From Roseibium salinum (GTDB lineage: Bacteria; Pseudomonadota; Alphaproteobacteria; Rhizobiales; Stappiaceae): 64,000 nt of DNA. Below are positions 18,490 to 29,043 of this stretch, piece after piece (position 1 is the first letter of the stretch; the number at the start of each line of letters is the position of its first letter). The stretch covers positions 1,736,001 to 1,800,000 of the forward strand of contig NZ_JAPEVI010000003.1 in assembly GCF_026240905.1 (NCBI RefSeq). The letters are read 5' to 3'. A program made the position numbers and the translations under genes. The notes under the pieces were generated by a model that saw only the letters and a list, made by a program, of their open reading frames with translations, had not been told where the DNA came from and ran no database searches.

Positions 18490-19746
18490 TTAGCGGGTCT
18501 CTTCCAGAACCTTTTCGCCCTCTGCGCCGCTCTCTTCGTTTTCTGAAGCAGACGTTTCCTCATCGCTGCCGATTTCAACGGCATCGTCCGCCGAAAAGTC
18601 AAAGGGCTCGTCGTCGCCGGATTCTTCTTCCTCCGGTGCCTGAGAAAGCGAGGCTGCGAAGTCGTTGTCCGAGACAAGCTCGGTTCCCTCGCTGTCGGCC
18701 GGTGCAACGGATGTGCTGTTTTCGGTTGCCGGCTCGGCCTCGGGGGCAGCCTCCTCGACCGGCGCCACGGTTTCTTCTTCCGGCTCACCTGCAGCCAGTG
18801 CGCCTTTCAGCGCATCGCGAAGATCGGCATGGCGCTCGCGCGTCCAGACCTGCGGCTGATCAAGGCCGAGTGCCTCGTCATAGGCGCGCGCGACGTTCAA
18901 CGGCAAATGGAAGTCGAAATCCTCCCTTTGCCCGAATTGCGGAACCAGAGCGTCTTTCACCGCATGGAACGTATCCTTGAGGCCAAGGCCCTGATCGACG
19001 CATGCTGCTGCGGCGTCGCGCAGTGTCGTGACGAAATCGCGCGTGGTTTCAATGGCTGTCGCAACAGCCTGTGCCCCGAGCGCGGACCGGCCGCGACCCG
19101 GCATCAGCGCATTCGGCCGGAAGGCGGAAATGCGGTCGAGTGCGCGCGGCCAATCGGCGAGATGGGCATCGCCGCAATAGGGCGCAGCGGATTTCTGAAC
19201 CAGATCGCCGGAGAAGATGACCGAACTGGCCGGCACCCAGACGACAATGTCTCCCATTGTGTGACCGCGGCCCAGATGCATCAGCCGGACGTCAAGCCCG
19301 CCAAGGTCGATCGTCATGGAGGAAGCGATGGTCATTGTGGGTTCGACGACTTCACCATTTGCGGGCAGGCCGGCAAACAGTTCCGCAGAACGTTCCCTTG
19401 AAAGCCGGATTTCCTCCTTGCCGCGGGTATCCATCATGCGCCTGGTGAGGTCGGAAGCAACGATTTCCCCCGGCTCAAAGGCCGGAGAGCCGAGCGAATG
19501 GTCCGCGTGAAAATGGGTCAGGACCAGCTGTTTGACCGGCTTGTCGGTGATGTCACGGATTTTGCTCAGCACCTTTTCGGCGAGCTCGGGGCTTGCCTGG
19601 CCGTCGACAATCAGAACACCCCGTTCGCCTATGATCACTCCCGTGTTGGAGCAGCCATCGGCGCTATAGGCGTAACACCCACGGCCCAGTTCCTCGAACC
19701 GTTCGTTATCTCCCACAGCTGCGGACTTGTTCTTAACGTCTACCAT
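18490..19746 (-). CDS. Metallo-beta-lactamase-fold hydrolase with acidic C-terminal tail
   Basis: An MBL-fold enzyme of about 418 residues from the ATG at 19746 (the frame extends to 19794, but the family-like sequence starts here). Zinc ligands are visible: 'THFHADHS' (HxHxDH), His in 'HLGRGHTMGD' and Asp in 'FSGDLV'. The layout resembles the SoxH/quinoprotein-relay type of MBL hydrolases, substrate unknown. After the catalytic domain (about residues 1-300) comes a roughly 110-residue tail extremely rich in Glu, Asp, Ser and Ala, which is unusual for the family and probably disordered. There is no obvious signal peptide. It is divergent from the MarR gene across a 515-bp gap. Confidence 0.85.
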   Translation of the reverse strand: MVDVKNKSAAVGDNERFEELGRGCYAYSADGCSNTGVIIGERGVLIVDGQASPELAEKVLSKIRDITDKPVKQLVLTHFHADHSLGSPAFEPGEIVASDLTRRMMDTRGKEEIRLSRERSAELFAGLPANGEVVEPTMTIASSMTIDLGGLDVRLMHLGRGHTMGDIVVWVPASSVIFSGDLVQKSAAPYCGDAHLADWPRALDRISAFRPNALMPGRGRSALGAQAVATAIETTRDFVTTLRDAAAACVDQGLGLKDTFHAVKDALVPQFGQREDFDFHLPLNVARAYDEALGLDQPQVWTRERHADLRDALKGALAAGEPEEETVAPVEEAAPEAEPATENSTSVAPADSEGTELVSDNDFAASLSQAPEEEESGDDEPFDFSADDAVEIGSDEETSASENEESGAEGEKVLEETR

Positions 19747-20261
19747 AGCGGCCTCGCTTTCCTGCCGGCTGAGTGCTTGCCTGTGGCTATGCATCCGGCG
19801 TCTCGGCTTTTCTTGTTGACTGTAGCGTCTCAGTTTCCTTCACTGATTCGCAAATCTTCCCTCGTTAATTCCTTAACTATTCCTTTCTTATCAACAGATA
19901 GGTCTGCCTATATTGCCGCCCGTTCACTATATGCACTCAAAGCTCAGCGCCAATCTTGCTTGCATCCCCGCGAATTGTTTTAAAGCTGCGGCGGTTGTCT
20001 TTCCCGACAACTTCAATCGACTATACTTGTCGCGCCCCAGCCCCTTATCCCGGCTCCCGGCTCCCGGCTCAAGAGACTGCGGCCTGGAGCATCCAGCAGT
20101 CTCACGGGGTGCTCTAGAACTTTGAAAGCGATCACCTTTTCTGCCTTCAGGTGAAACACCCGAATGCAGGTTGATGTATTAAGAGAAGATGGCCGGATCA
20201 CGGCAATGCTCATCCGTCGCCGCGATGCGGCTCAAGAAACCTCCGAGGCAGCGTCCAATTC
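19747..20261. other. Long intergenic region between the MBL gene and the MarR gene
   Basis: About 515 bp with no credible gene. Contents seen: an AT-rich stretch at about 19855-19930, the likely divergent promoter zone; three exact tandem copies of CCCGGCT at 20049-20069; and an inverted repeat TCACCT/AGGTGA at 20131-20153. The last could be a regulator site upstream of the MarR gene, but I cannot assign it. Confidence 0.5.
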
Positions 20262-20768
20262 ATGTCCGACGAACCAGGTTCAACCACCCTTCAGACCAAG
20301 CCGGCGCAGGAGCAGAAGCCCGTTCTCAAACTGAGCAGGTTCCTGCCCTATCAACTCAATCATCTGGCCGAAACCGTCAGCCGCTCCTTTTCCAGGATCT
20401 ATGCGGAGAAATACGGCATCGGCATCCCGGAATGGCGGGTCGTCGCGACCCTGGGCGAATACAAGGCGCTGACCGCGCGTGACATCAGCCGGTCGACATC
20501 GATGCACAAGACGAAGGTGAGCCGGGCCGTAGCCGCGCTGGAGAAGCGCGGCCTGATCGTGCGGGACAGAAACCCGGATGACCAGCGCGAACAGACCCTG
20601 AAACTGAGCCCGAAGGGCAGCAGGATGTATCAGGATATCGTCCCTGACGCGCTGGCTTATTCCGCAGAGCTGCAGGACGCGCTCACAGAGGAGCAGAAAG
20701 CCCTTCTGGACGACATTTTCGAACGGCTGCACAAGGCCGCGAGATCCCTTGGAAGCGACGGCCATTAA
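20262..20768 (+). CDS. MarR-family transcriptional regulator
   Basis: A 168-residue MarR protein with a winged helix-turn-helix at about residues 60-110 ('ALTARDISRSTSMHKTKVSRAVAALEKRGLI') and the wing 'DRNPDDQREQTLKLSPKG'. N- and C-terminal helices form the dimer interface. The ligand is unknown. It precedes the DUF2865 gene on the same strand by 90 bp and is divergent from the MBL gene, either of which could be regulated by it. Confidence 0.9.
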   Translation: MSDEPGSTTLQTKPAQEQKPVLKLSRFLPYQLNHLAETVSRSFSRIYAEKYGIGIPEWRVVATLGEYKALTARDISRSTSMHKTKVSRAVAALEKRGLIVRDRNPDDQREQTLKLSPKGSRMYQDIVPDALAYSAELQDALTEEQKALLDDIFERLHKAARSLGSDGH

Positions 20769-20857
20769 CCGAACGTGAGCGCTTTGATTGCTATTGATGT
20801 CACGACAGCGATAGTGACGCGCCACCGCAAGGCTGTGCCGCGCTGCAGGGGATGGGT

Positions 20858-22204
20858 ATGAGGCTTTGGAGCAAAGTCGGGTCTGCTGATTTATTTCGCG
20901 CACTTGCCGTCTGCGCCGTCTTCGTCCTGCCCGCAGCGGACGCATCCGCCGCCAGCTGTTCGAGCCTGCAGGCCGAATTGCGCCGCCTGGAATCGGGTTC
21001 CGCTTCGCAATCTCCCGCCGCACAGAAATGGACGTCTGCCAAGGCCCGGCAGCAAGAGGCGCTTACCGCCGCGCAGCGGGATGCGGGCTATCTCGGCTGC
21101 GCGAATTCGTCGACACCCGAGTGCAAGTCGCTCAACGGCAAGATCAAGCAGATGAAGACCAATCTGGCCGCGATCGAGCGTCAACTGGCAAAGTCCGGCG
21201 GCGGCTCTTCTGCCAGCACCGGGCGGCTTCGACAGATCAAGGCGTCGCTTGCCAGCCAGAATTGCAACGCCCCCGCCCGGGCGCAAGACGCCCGATCCCG
21301 AACCGACGAAGGCCAACCGCGCTCGCTGTTGTCACGTCTTTTCGGCGGGCAATCCCAACAACCGCGCCAAACCGTGTCGGCCCGATCGGGCGACCCCGGG
21401 ATAAGGGCGGTGCGTTCGCAACACAGCAGCAGCATATCCAGTGCCCGCATTCCGACCGGCGGCACGTTCCGGACGTTATGCGTGCGCACCTGTGACGGCT
21501 ATTTCTTCCCGCTCAGCTTCTCGACCGGCAAGAACCATCTTCCCTATGACGAGGCGCGCTGCTCCGAAATATGCCCGGCCGCTCCGACCGAACTTTACGT
21601 CTACCGGAACCCGGGTGGAGATCGGTCGCAGATGATTTCCCTGGCCGGCAAGCTCTATTCGGAGCAGCCGTTCGCCAATCGCTACAAGGCGGAATTCGTG
21701 CAGGGCTGCAGCTGCCGAGCGGCGCAACAGTCGAAAAGCCCCTCGTCCTGGAAAGAACTGTCCTCCGGCTCCGCAGACCGTGTCTTCTTCGCCGATATCA
21801 GTTCGGGCCTGCCCAGACGCTCGCTGCACCCGAGCCGGGGCGCCACCTTCGAGGAAAGCGGCAACACTCCCTCACCGCTCTCAGGAACGCCGCTGGAACG
21901 AGCGCATCTGCCGCCTTACGAAGATCCTGACACGCGCTTCAACCTGGAAAAGGGCTTTGATGTCGCCGCTCGCCTCAGTGATGCGGCAAAGAGGCTGAAG
22001 CGGGACGCGGATGTGGTGGAGGTCCATTCAACGACCGATGACGGCCTGCCATTGCTGTCGACCCGCACTCTCCCCCTTGACGGGGATGCGGAGCTGGCAT
22101 CCGTCTCACCGGTCTTCAAGAGCGAAGACCCGGGGTTTCGCCCGGCGGAGGACCGCAAGGCGCCCGTCAGGGTAGTCGGTCCAGAATATTTTGTCGCCCA
22201 ATAA
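20858..22204 (+). CDS. DUF2865-domain exported protein
   Basis: A 448-residue secreted protein known from Hyphomicrobiales. An N-terminal signal peptide (about residues 8-32, cleaving after ADASA) is followed by a charged, coiled region with cysteine pairs ('[13 protein letters not shown]', about 75-145). The DUF2865 core is around '[24 protein letters not shown]' and 'RCSEICP...[10 protein letters not shown]'. Many cysteines suggest disulfides in the periplasm. The function is unknown. ATG 20858 is preferred over 20852 because AGGGG then sits 6 bases upstream. Its last 38 bases overlap the 3' end of gltX on the opposite strand. Confidence 0.88.
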   Translation: MRLWSKVGSADLFRALAVCAVFVLPAADASAASCSSLQAELRRLESGSASQSPAAQKWTSAKARQQEALTAAQRDAGYLGCANSSTPECKSLNGKIKQMKTNLAAIERQLAKSGGGSSASTGRLRQIKASLASQNCNAPARAQDARSRTDEGQPRSLLSRLFGGQSQQPRQTVSARSGDPGIRAVRSQHSSSISSARIPTGGTFRTLCVRTCDGYFFPLSFSTGKNHLPYDEARCSEICPAAPTELYVYRNPGGDRSQMISLAGKLYSEQPFANRYKAEFVQGCSCRAAQQSKSPSSWKELSSGSADRVFFADISSGLPRRSLHPSRGATFEESGNTPSPLSGTPLERAHLPPYEDPDTRFNLEKGFDVAARLSDAAKRLKRDADVVEVHSTTDDGLPLLSTRTLPLDGDAELASVSPVFKSEDPGFRPAEDRKAPVRVVGPEYFVAQ

Positions 22205-23528
22205 GCGGCAGCAGATCCTTCATGTCCGGCCCGTGATCCATACCCGTGAGCACACGGCGCAGCGGCATGAACAGGCCCCGGCCCTTTCGGCCCGTTTCGG
22301 CCTTCAGCGCACCGGTCCAGGCGCCCCACGTCTCCCGGGTCACTTCCCCTTCGGGAAAGAAGTCCCTGGCCCTGGCGACAAAGTCCCGGTCTTCCTCGTC
22401 GATCCGCCCTTCGACGGGGCCGGCGACAACCTGCCAGTAGGTACGGGCGTCATCGACCGTCTCGCAATTGCCGCGCACGGTTTCCCAGAATTCCGGGCCA
22501 GCATCGATCCCGAGCCCGGCCAGCCTGTCCTTGACGGCCTCGAACGGCAGTTCATGAACGAGGCGGGCATTGAGGTTCCTGAGTTCTTCCGGGTCGAATT
22601 TGGCGGCTGATTTCGAGACGCTGGCAAGGTCGAATTTCTCGACAAGGGCGTCCATGGCGGGTACGGGCTCGACGGACTGGCTGGTTCCGGTCAGAACGGC
22701 GAGAGAGGCAACCGCCATGGCCTCGAGCCCGGATTCGCGCAAGGAGGCAATGGACAGCGCGCCCTTGCGCTTCGAAAGCCCTTCGCCTTCCCGTGTCGTC
22801 AGCAGGTTGTGGTGACCGAAGACCGGGGCCTTGGCTCCAAGAGCCTCGAATATGGCAATCTGGACACCCGTGTTCGACACGTGGTCCTCGCCGCGGATGA
22901 TGTGGGTCACGCCCATGTCGATGTCATCGACGATCGACGTGAACGTATAAAGATACGTCCCGTCGGCGCGGATCAGCACCGGGTCGGACATGGAGGCAAG
23001 GTCGACCGCCTGCTCGCCCCGGCAAAGATCGGTCCAGGCGACTTCGGTGCGCTGCGTCTCGAAGGGATTGCCCTCGTGGTTGGGCAGCAGGAACCGCCAA
23101 TGCGGTTTGCGTCCTTCCGCTTCCAGTGCGGCCCGCTCGTCATCCGTCAGCTTCAACGCTGCGCGGTCATAGACCGGCGGACGGCCAAGCGCGCGCTGGC
23201 GCGAGCGGCGGCGCTCCAGTTCGTCCGGCGTTTCGTAGCACGGATAGAGAAGGCCGGCGTCCTTCAGCCTTTGCGCGGCGGCATCATAATTTGCGACACG
23301 CTCCGACTGGCGCTCGATCCGGTCCGGGTCGATTCCCAGCCAGCGCAGGTCCCGTTCGATCGACTCGACATATTCCTGTTTCGAACGCACCAGGTCGGTA
23401 TCGTCGAAGCGCAGGATGAACCGCCCACCCGACTTTCTGGCAAAAAGCCAGTTATAGAGGGCGGGACGGCTGTTGCCGATGTGGATATGGCCGGTCGGCG
23501 ACGGCGCAAAGCGAACAGTTACGGTCAT
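22167..23528 (-). CDS. gltX: Glutamyl-tRNA synthetase
   Basis: Charges tRNA-Glu (and in many alphaproteobacteria also tRNA-Gln, later amidated). The 453-residue class I enzyme has '[26 protein letters not shown]' at the N-terminus (HIGN), 'RFDDTD', '[10 protein letters not shown]' and the KMSKS-type loop 'LSKRKG' near residue 255. The C-terminal anticodon-binding part is present but shorter than in the 480-500-residue enzymes. Alphaproteobacteria often have two GltX paralogues and this may be either. It overlaps DUF2865 convergently by 38 bp and follows the MFS gene by 56 bp. Confidence 0.92.
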   Translation of the reverse strand: MTVTVRFAPSPTGHIHIGNSRPALYNWLFARKSGGRFILRFDDTDLVRSKQEYVESIERDLRWLGIDPDRIERQSERVANYDAAAQRLKDAGLLYPCYETPDELERRRSRQRALGRPPVYDRAALKLTDDERAALEAEGRKPHWRFLLPNHEGNPFETQRTEVAWTDLCRGEQAVDLASMSDPVLIRADGTYLYTFTSIVDDIDMGVTHIIRGEDHVSNTGVQIAIFEALGAKAPVFGHHNLLTTREGEGLSKRKGALSIASLRESGLEAMAVASLAVLTGTSQSVEPVPAMDALVEKFDLASVSKSAAKFDPEELRNLNARLVHELPFEAVKDRLAGLGIDAGPEFWETVRGNCETVDDARTYWQVVAGPVEGRIDEEDRDFVARARDFFPEGEVTRETWGAWTGALKAETGRKGRGLFMPLRRVLTGMDHGPDMKDLLPLIGRQNILDRLP

Positions 23529-23584
23529 GGCGTTTCAGTTAGCCGGGGATCGCACAGTCGGCAACCCCAAAACAGAGATCGGTT

Positions 23585-24799
23585 TCAAGATAGTGCGTTT
23601 GACCGGTAGGCACGCGACATCAGGGTCAGAACGGCAATGAATGCCACGCAATAGAGCGCCATCCCGGTCACCTGCCGGTCGAACGGAACATTCAGGTCGA
23701 TCAGCCAGCCGATCAGCCCCGGGCCCGCCGCCGAGGCGAACACCATCATTGAAAACGCGACGGAGCGGATCGCGCCCATGTGCCGGGTTCCGTAGACCTC
23801 GGGCCAGAATGCGCCGACAAGAGTGCTGTTGAAGCCGTTGGAAATGCCGACAAGCGCCATGAAGATGAATGCCGCCGCCGGTGCGTGATAGTTGGCGAGC
23901 ACGAAGCACCCGACGGTCAGCGGCATCAGCGTGAAGGGCAGCAGCTGTCTGGCCGAAAAGCGGTCGATCAGCGGACCGATCACCAGCGAGGCACAGACGA
24001 CGCCCGTGGCCATCAGCAGGAACGAGCTGGCGAACAGCTCGAGCGTCCAGCCGCGCAACTCCACGAGATAGACCTGGTGAAAGAAAATCGTCGTCCCGAT
24101 AAAGGCCGGCGCGTTGACCCCGCAGGACACCAGCCAGAAGCGCGGGTCGCTCAGGGCCTCCTTGCGGGTCCATTGCCGCCCCTCGGGCTTGACGGAGGCA
24201 ACTTCCGCCGCGCTCGGGATGCGGTCCCTGGAAAGGAGCATCATCAGCACTGGCAGGGCCACAAGCGCCAGCACCAGGGCGGAGACGGTCCAGGCGCCGC
24301 GCCATCCAAAGGCGTTGCTGAGCACAACGAAGCAGAGCGGGAACAGCGCCTCGGCGGTGGGAAAGCCGAGAACAGCAATGGAAACCGCGCGCCCGCGCCG
24401 CGCGGAAAACCAGCGCCCGGCCGCCGTGATCGCGGTATGGGTCATCATTCCCTGACCGCAAAGACGCAGGCCGTAGAAGGCCAGGGCGATCATCCACACG
24501 GAGAAGGTGGTTGCCATTGCGAGGCAGAACAGCGCCAGGCCGGTGATGACCACCGCTGCAATTCGCTGGACCGGAAAATGATCGACGCTCCGGCCGACAT
24601 AGGGGAGCGTCAGGGCGCTGCCGAGCGTTGCCAGCATGTAAAGCAGCCCCAGGTCGCCGTGGCTGAGGCCGAACTCGGCCCGCAGGTCCCCGCCGGAAAG
24701 AGAAATGAAAAACGTCTGGCCGAAGCCTGAGAACACCGCGAGCAGGTAGCTGGCCGACAACCAGCGTGCATTCTCGCGCAGGAACGCAATATAGGTCAT
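23585..24799 (-). CDS. MFS transporter
   Basis: A 404-residue major facilitator with 12 predicted hydrophobic segments. The motif A-like loop between segments 2 and 3 is 'PYVGRSVDHFPVQRIAA'. The architecture resembles the monocarboxylate/oxalate-formate (NarK-like, CynX-like) exporters, but the substrate cannot be deduced. It lies 32 bp after nadE and upstream of gltX on the same strand, so it may be part of a nadE-MFS-gltX transcript. No missing parts were seen. Confidence 0.85.
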   Translation of the reverse strand: MTYIAFLRENARWLSASYLLAVFSGFGQTFFISLSGGDLRAEFGLSHGDLGLLYMLATLGSALTLPYVGRSVDHFPVQRIAAVVITGLALFCLAMATTFSVWMIALAFYGLRLCGQGMMTHTAITAAGRWFSARRGRAVSIAVLGFPTAEALFPLCFVVLSNAFGWRGAWTVSALVLALVALPVLMMLLSRDRIPSAAEVASVKPEGRQWTRKEALSDPRFWLVSCGVNAPAFIGTTIFFHQVYLVELRGWTLELFASSFLLMATGVVCASLVIGPLIDRFSARQLLPFTLMPLTVGCFVLANYHAPAAAFIFMALVGISNGFNSTLVGAFWPEVYGTRHMGAIRSVAFSMMVFASAAGPGLIGWLIDLNVPFDRQVTGMALYCVAFIAVLTLMSRAYRSNALS

Positions 24800-24831
24800 A
24801 TGATCTTTGGAGCCGCGGGACCGGCGCAGGA

Positions 24832-26499
24832 TCAGGAGCGGTCCCGGAAGCGGTTGGTGATGGGATACCGGCGGTCTTTGCCGAAATTTCTTGCGGTGAT
24901 TTTCACACCCGGAGGCGCTTGCCGGCGCTTATACTCGGCGACGTAGAGCAAATGTTCAACCCGGTGGATCAGGTCCCGGCTGTGGCCGCGCTCCTCGATT
25001 TCGCTGACAGACATTTCATGTTCCACCAGGCATGTCAGTATGTCGTCAAGGACATCGTAAGGCGGGAGGGAATCCTGATCGGTCTGGTTTTCCCTCAGTT
25101 CCGCCGTCGGCACCTTGATGATGATGTTCGAAGGGATCACCTCGCCTGCCGGCCCCAGCAGGCCGTCCGGCCTGTTGGCGTTGCGCCAGGCGGACAGGTG
25201 ATAGACCTGGGTCTTGTAAAGGTCCTTGACCGGGTTGAAACCGCCATTCATGTCGCCATAAAGCGTCGCGTAGCCGACGGACATCTCGGACTTGTTGCCG
25301 GTAGTGAGAACCATCCTGCCGAACTTGTTGGAGACGGCCATGAGGATGACGCCGCGCGAACGGGACTGCAGGTTCTCCTCGGTCGTGTCCTCTTTCGTGC
25401 CTTTGAAAATTCCGCGAAGCGCGGACATGAAGCCCTCGACCGGTTCCGAGATCGGAATAGTGTCGTAGCGGATGCCCAGGCGAGATGCGCAGGCCGCGGC
25501 ATCCTTGATGCTCTCTTCGGAGGTATAGCGATAGGGCAGCATGATCGCGTGAACCTTGTCGGCGCCCAGGGCGTCCACCGCCATTGCGGCGCAGATCGCG
25601 GAATCGATGCCCCCGGACAGCCCCAGAACGACACCGGGGAACCCGTTCTTTTCGACATAGTCGCGAAGCCCCAGGACACAGGCCTTCCAGTTGGCCTCGT
25701 CGAGGTCCGGCAGTGTTGCGAACTCCCCCTTCTCGCAGATCCAGGTGTCCCCCTCGCGCTTCCAGTCGCTAATGCCGAGCGCCGCTTCAAATTGCGGCAT
25801 CTGGAATGCCAGCGAACGGTCGGCATGAAGGGCAAAGGAGCCGCCGTCGAAGACGAGCTCATCCTGGCCGCCCAACTGGTTGCAGTAAATCAGCGGCAGT
25901 CCGGTCTCGACCACGCGGGAGACGACGACCTGCAAGCGTTCCTCCGCCCGGTTCTGCCAGTAGGGAGAGCCGTTTGGAACCAGCAGAAGTTCGGCGCCGG
26001 TTTCCTCCAGGCACTCGCAGACCTCGTCGTCCCAGATGTCTTCGCAAATCGGCAGGCCGATGCGCACGCCGCGGAAGTCCACCGGCCCCGGCAGGGGACC
26101 TGTCGCAAAAACACGTTTTTCGTCGAACACGCTGTAATTCGGCAGATCGTATTTGTAACGGACGGCCTTGATCTCGCCCTGATCGATCAGAAGCACCGCG
26201 TTATAGACCTTGCCGTCATCGCCCCTCCAGGGCGTGCCGAGCACCAGTCCCGGGCCGCCATCGGCCGTCTCCTTCGCCAGCGTTTCGGCAACCTCCATGC
26301 AGCGCCGAACGAAGGCCCGCTTCAGCACAAGGTCTTCCGGCACATAGCCGGCCAGAATGAGCTCTGAGGTCAGGACGAGATCGGCGCCTTTTTCAGCCGC
26401 TTCGACACGCGCCTTGCGGACGAGATCCGCATTGCCGGTCACATCGCCAACGGTTGGGTTCAGCTGCGCGACAGCCAGTCTAAATCGATCAGAGGTCAT
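24832..26499 (-). CDS. nadE: Glutamine-dependent NAD+ synthetase
   Basis: Final step of NAD synthesis: amidates deamido-NAD using glutamine as the ammonia source and ATP. The 555-residue protein fuses an N-terminal carbon-nitrogen hydrolase (glutaminase) domain, about residues 1-260 with Glu, Lys and Cys catalytic regions ('SELILAGY', 'KYDLPNY', 'GLPICEDIWDD'), to a C-terminal synthetase domain with the PP-loop 'LSGGIDSA' near residue 294. Length fits the short glutamine-dependent class (TIGR00552 domain plus amidase). It heads the run with MFS and gltX; a response regulator lies 105 bp upstream. Confidence 0.95.
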   Translation of the reverse strand: MTSDRFRLAVAQLNPTVGDVTGNADLVRKARVEAAEKGADLVLTSELILAGYVPEDLVLKRAFVRRCMEVAETLAKETADGGPGLVLGTPWRGDDGKVYNAVLLIDQGEIKAVRYKYDLPNYSVFDEKRVFATGPLPGPVDFRGVRIGLPICEDIWDDEVCECLEETGAELLLVPNGSPYWQNRAEERLQVVVSRVVETGLPLIYCNQLGGQDELVFDGGSFALHADRSLAFQMPQFEAALGISDWKREGDTWICEKGEFATLPDLDEANWKACVLGLRDYVEKNGFPGVVLGLSGGIDSAICAAMAVDALGADKVHAIMLPYRYTSEESIKDAAACASRLGIRYDTIPISEPVEGFMSALRGIFKGTKEDTTEENLQSRSRGVILMAVSNKFGRMVLTTGNKSEMSVGYATLYGDMNGGFNPVKDLYKTQVYHLSAWRNANRPDGLLGPAGEVIPSNIIIKVPTAELRENQTDQDSLPPYDVLDDILTCLVEHEMSVSEIEERGHSRDLIHRVEHLLYVAEYKRRQAPPGVKITARNFGKDRRYPITNRFRDRS

Positions 26500-26604
26500 G
26501 GAAACGATAGCCAGGAAGTGTCATTTCCCTTGGTGTAGCCGCATGGCCAAAAGGTTGCAATCGCGGAAAAGGCGAAAGCTGCCGCTTTACCGCCGCCATG
26601 GCGT

Positions 26605-27138
26605 CTAAAGCAGCGCCTGGCCGCTTTTCTCGGCAGCCGGATGCAAAGGCGCCGTAACGGACACGTTGGCGCCGCGAAGCCCACCGCCGGGTTTCGACCA
26701 GCCCGGACCGAGCATTCCCTTTGAGCGGCCGAACAATTTCTGCCGTTCCAGAATATCCCCAATGTGGCTGTAAAGGATTGCCGGAGAAATCGGCTTGGCG
26801 ACAAAGCCGTGAACGCCGATGCCAATGGCCTCCAGGATCGTCGCGCGCCTGGCATGCGCCGTGACGATGAGCACCGGCGTCGTGCTGACCACAGAATCGT
26901 GATCGCTGCGCAGGATCCGCAGGAACTCACTGCCGCCAAAAGGGGTCATGGCCCAGTCGCACAGAACGATGTCGGGTTTTCGATCGACGACAAGTTCAAG
27001 GGCATCCGCGCCGTCGCTGGCCTCGAGAACCGTGCGGATGCCAAAGCCGGAAAGCACCGAGCGCAGGATTGCGCGCATATGCAGGTTGTCTTCCGCAACA
27101 AGGCAGGAAACCTTCGAAAGATCCCACGTCTCGCGCAA
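26605..27138 (-). CDS. Single-domain response regulator (CheY-like) with C-terminal tail
   Basis: A 177-residue protein with a receiver domain at about residues 8-130: acidic 'VAEDN', phospho-acceptor Asp in 'IVLCDWAMTPFGG', Thr in 'LIVTAHA' and Lys in 'FVAKPIS'. About 45 residues of Gly/Pro-rich tail follow with no known output domain. The start is a TTG at 27138 preceded by a GGGGCGAGGG run. The partner kinase is not in this window. It stands alone between aroG and nadE. Confidence 0.87.
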   Translation of the reverse strand: MRETWDLSKVSCLVAEDNLHMRAILRSVLSGFGIRTVLEASDGADALELVVDRKPDIVLCDWAMTPFGGSEFLRILRSDHDSVVSTTPVLIVTAHARRATILEAIGIGVHGFVAKPISPAILYSHIGDILERQKLFGRSKGMLGPGWSKPGGGLRGANVSVTAPLHPAAEKSGQALL

Positions 27139-27326
27139 GCCCTCGCCCCTTTACCGCATAGTCCGCCGTTACGGCAGATATGCGCCTCGAGCGTTAAACG
27201 AGCCTTACCGGGCGGGCCGATTTCGCAAATTTTCTCAAAGACGAGCACCGAGCGAACTCAACGGCCGACCGTGGAATCTCCGCGTGGCTTCGTCCGGAAT
27301 GACGATGGGGGAAGTGTTCTTAAAGC

Positions 27327-27354
27327 AAAAAAGGGGCGACCGCGGCCGCCCCTT
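27327..27354 (-). terminator. Rho-independent terminator after aroG
   Basis: Stem AAGGGGCG / CGCCCCTT (27331-27338 and 27347-27354) with an 8-base loop. On the minus strand it is followed by a T run (complement of the A run at 27327-27332). It begins 23 bases past the aroG stop codon. Confidence 0.8.
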
Positions 27355-27376
27355 GATCCGTTGTTGCGCAACGGTC

Positions 27377-28759
27377 TTATGCGCTTGCCGCGATCGGTTC
27401 CGCGCCGCGTCCGTCGCGCTCTTTCTTGAGGTTTTCGGCGATGAGGAACGCAAGCTCCAGAGCCTGGTCCGCATTGAGACGCGGATCGCAATGGGTGTGA
27501 TAGCGGTCGCCGAGCTGTTCGGCCGTCAAGGCGCGTGCACCGCCTGTGCACTCGGTGACGTTCCGGCCGGTCATCTCCACGTGGATGCCGCCCGCATGGG
27601 TGCCTTCAGCCCGGTGGACGGCAAAGAAGTTTTCCACTTCCTTGAGAATGCGGTCGAACGGGCGGGTCTTGTACCCGCCTGCCGTAATCGTGTTGCCATG
27701 CATCGGGTCGCAGGACCAGACGACGGTCTTTCCTTCGCGCTCGACGGCGCGGATCAGTTGCGGCAGGTGGTCGAAGACCTTGTCCGCGCCGAAGCGCGCG
27801 ATCAGGGTCAGGCGCCCGGGCTCGTTGTCCGGGTTCAGCGCGTCGATCAGTTCCAGCAGACCGTCCGGCGTCAGCGAGGGACCGCATTTCAGGCCGATCG
27901 GGTTCTTGATGCCGCGGAAGAATTCCACATGGGCATGGTCCGGCTGACGGGTGCGGTCGCCGATCCACAGCATGTGGCCGGAGGTTGCGTACCAGTCTCC
28001 GGAAGTGGAATCGACGCGGGTCATCGCCTCCTCATAACCCAGAAGCAACGCCTCGTGGCTGGTGAAGAAATCGGTCGAGCGCAGTTGCGGCACGCTGTCG
28101 GCGTTGATGCCGCAGGCTCTCATGAAGTTCAGCGACTCCGAGATGCGGTCCGCCAGTTCCTTGTAACGGTGGCCTTGCGGGCTGTCGCTGATGAAGCCGA
28201 GCATCCAGCGGTGCACCTGGTCCAGGTTGGCGAACCCACCCTGGGCGAAGGCGCGCAGCAGGTTCAGGGTCGCGGCGGACTGGCGATAGGCCATGGCCAT
28301 CCGCGAGGGGTCCGGAATGCGGCCCTCGGGCGTGAAATTGATGTCGTTGATGATGTCGCCGCGGTAGCTCGGCAGCTCGACATCACCCTTTTTCTCGATA
28401 TTGGACGAGCGCGGCTTGGCAAACTGTCCGGCAATCCGGCCGACTTTGACGACAGGTTGGCTGGCGGCATAGGTAAGCACGACCGCCATCTGCAGGAAGA
28501 CGCGGAAGAAATCGCGGATATGATCGGCCTGGTGTTCGGCGAAGCTCTCGGCGCAGTCACCGCCCTGGAGCAGAAAACCGTTTCCGCTGGCGACATCGGC
28601 CAGCTGCGCTTTCAGCTTGCGTGCTTCACCTGCAAAAACCAGCGGCGGATAGGTCGACAGGCGCTGTTCAACATCCGCCACTGCCTGTTCATCCGGGTAT
28701 TCCGGCACCTGCGAGATCGGCTTCGATCTCCAGCTGTCCGGGCTCCACTTGTCCGCCAT
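27377..28759 (-). CDS. Class II 3-deoxy-7-phosphoheptulonate (DAHP) synthase
   Basis: First step of the shikimate pathway: phosphoenolpyruvate plus erythrose 4-phosphate to DAHP. The 460-residue plant-type (class II) enzyme has '[17 protein letters not shown]', 'GGDCAESF', '[11 protein letters not shown]' and '[10 protein letters not shown]', with metal-ligand Cys and His residues in place. It lacks the N-terminal regulatory extension seen in the Mycobacterium enzyme. It is monocistronic, with its own terminator and a 280-bp upstream region. Confidence 0.93.
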   Translation of the reverse strand: MADKWSPDSWRSKPISQVPEYPDEQAVADVEQRLSTYPPLVFAGEARKLKAQLADVASGNGFLLQGGDCAESFAEHQADHIRDFFRVFLQMAVVLTYAASQPVVKVGRIAGQFAKPRSSNIEKKGDVELPSYRGDIINDINFTPEGRIPDPSRMAMAYRQSAATLNLLRAFAQGGFANLDQVHRWMLGFISDSPQGHRYKELADRISESLNFMRACGINADSVPQLRSTDFFTSHEALLLGYEEAMTRVDSTSGDWYATSGHMLWIGDRTRQPDHAHVEFFRGIKNPIGLKCGPSLTPDGLLELIDALNPDNEPGRLTLIARFGADKVFDHLPQLIRAVEREGKTVVWSCDPMHGNTITAGGYKTRPFDRILKEVENFFAVHRAEGTHAGGIHVEMTGRNVTECTGGARALTAEQLGDRYHTHCDPRLNADQALELAFLIAENLKKERDGRGAEPIAASA

Positions 28760-29043
28760 GCTTCCTACTCCTCACTGGGCTCCGCAGGTAAATTTCATTA
28801 CGCCTGCTGCCCCCGTCCGCGACCTTTTCGTTCGTTTCGCCATGCTCAAACAGAGCAAACGTGCGGCCTTATACACCCCAAGCGCCGCCAAAGCCACAGG
28901 ACAATATGCCAAATATACACCCGATTCCGGATTGGATTTACCTGTGTCTTGCCAGGCGACAAAACCCCGGCTTGAGCCTGATCATGGCGCGTGCTGTTCT
29001 GGCAGGCGATCTTGTCCATCAATGCAACAGGATACCCAAACCG

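Noticed and set aside
18222..18980. 252-residue plus-strand open frame overlapping the acidic tail of the MBL gene
   Set aside because: It is the antisense reading of a high-GC gene and has an arginine/proline-rich composition without motifs.
20049..20069. Three tandem copies of CCCGGCT
   Set aside because: Too short and isolated to be called a meaningful repeat; no protein or structure attached.
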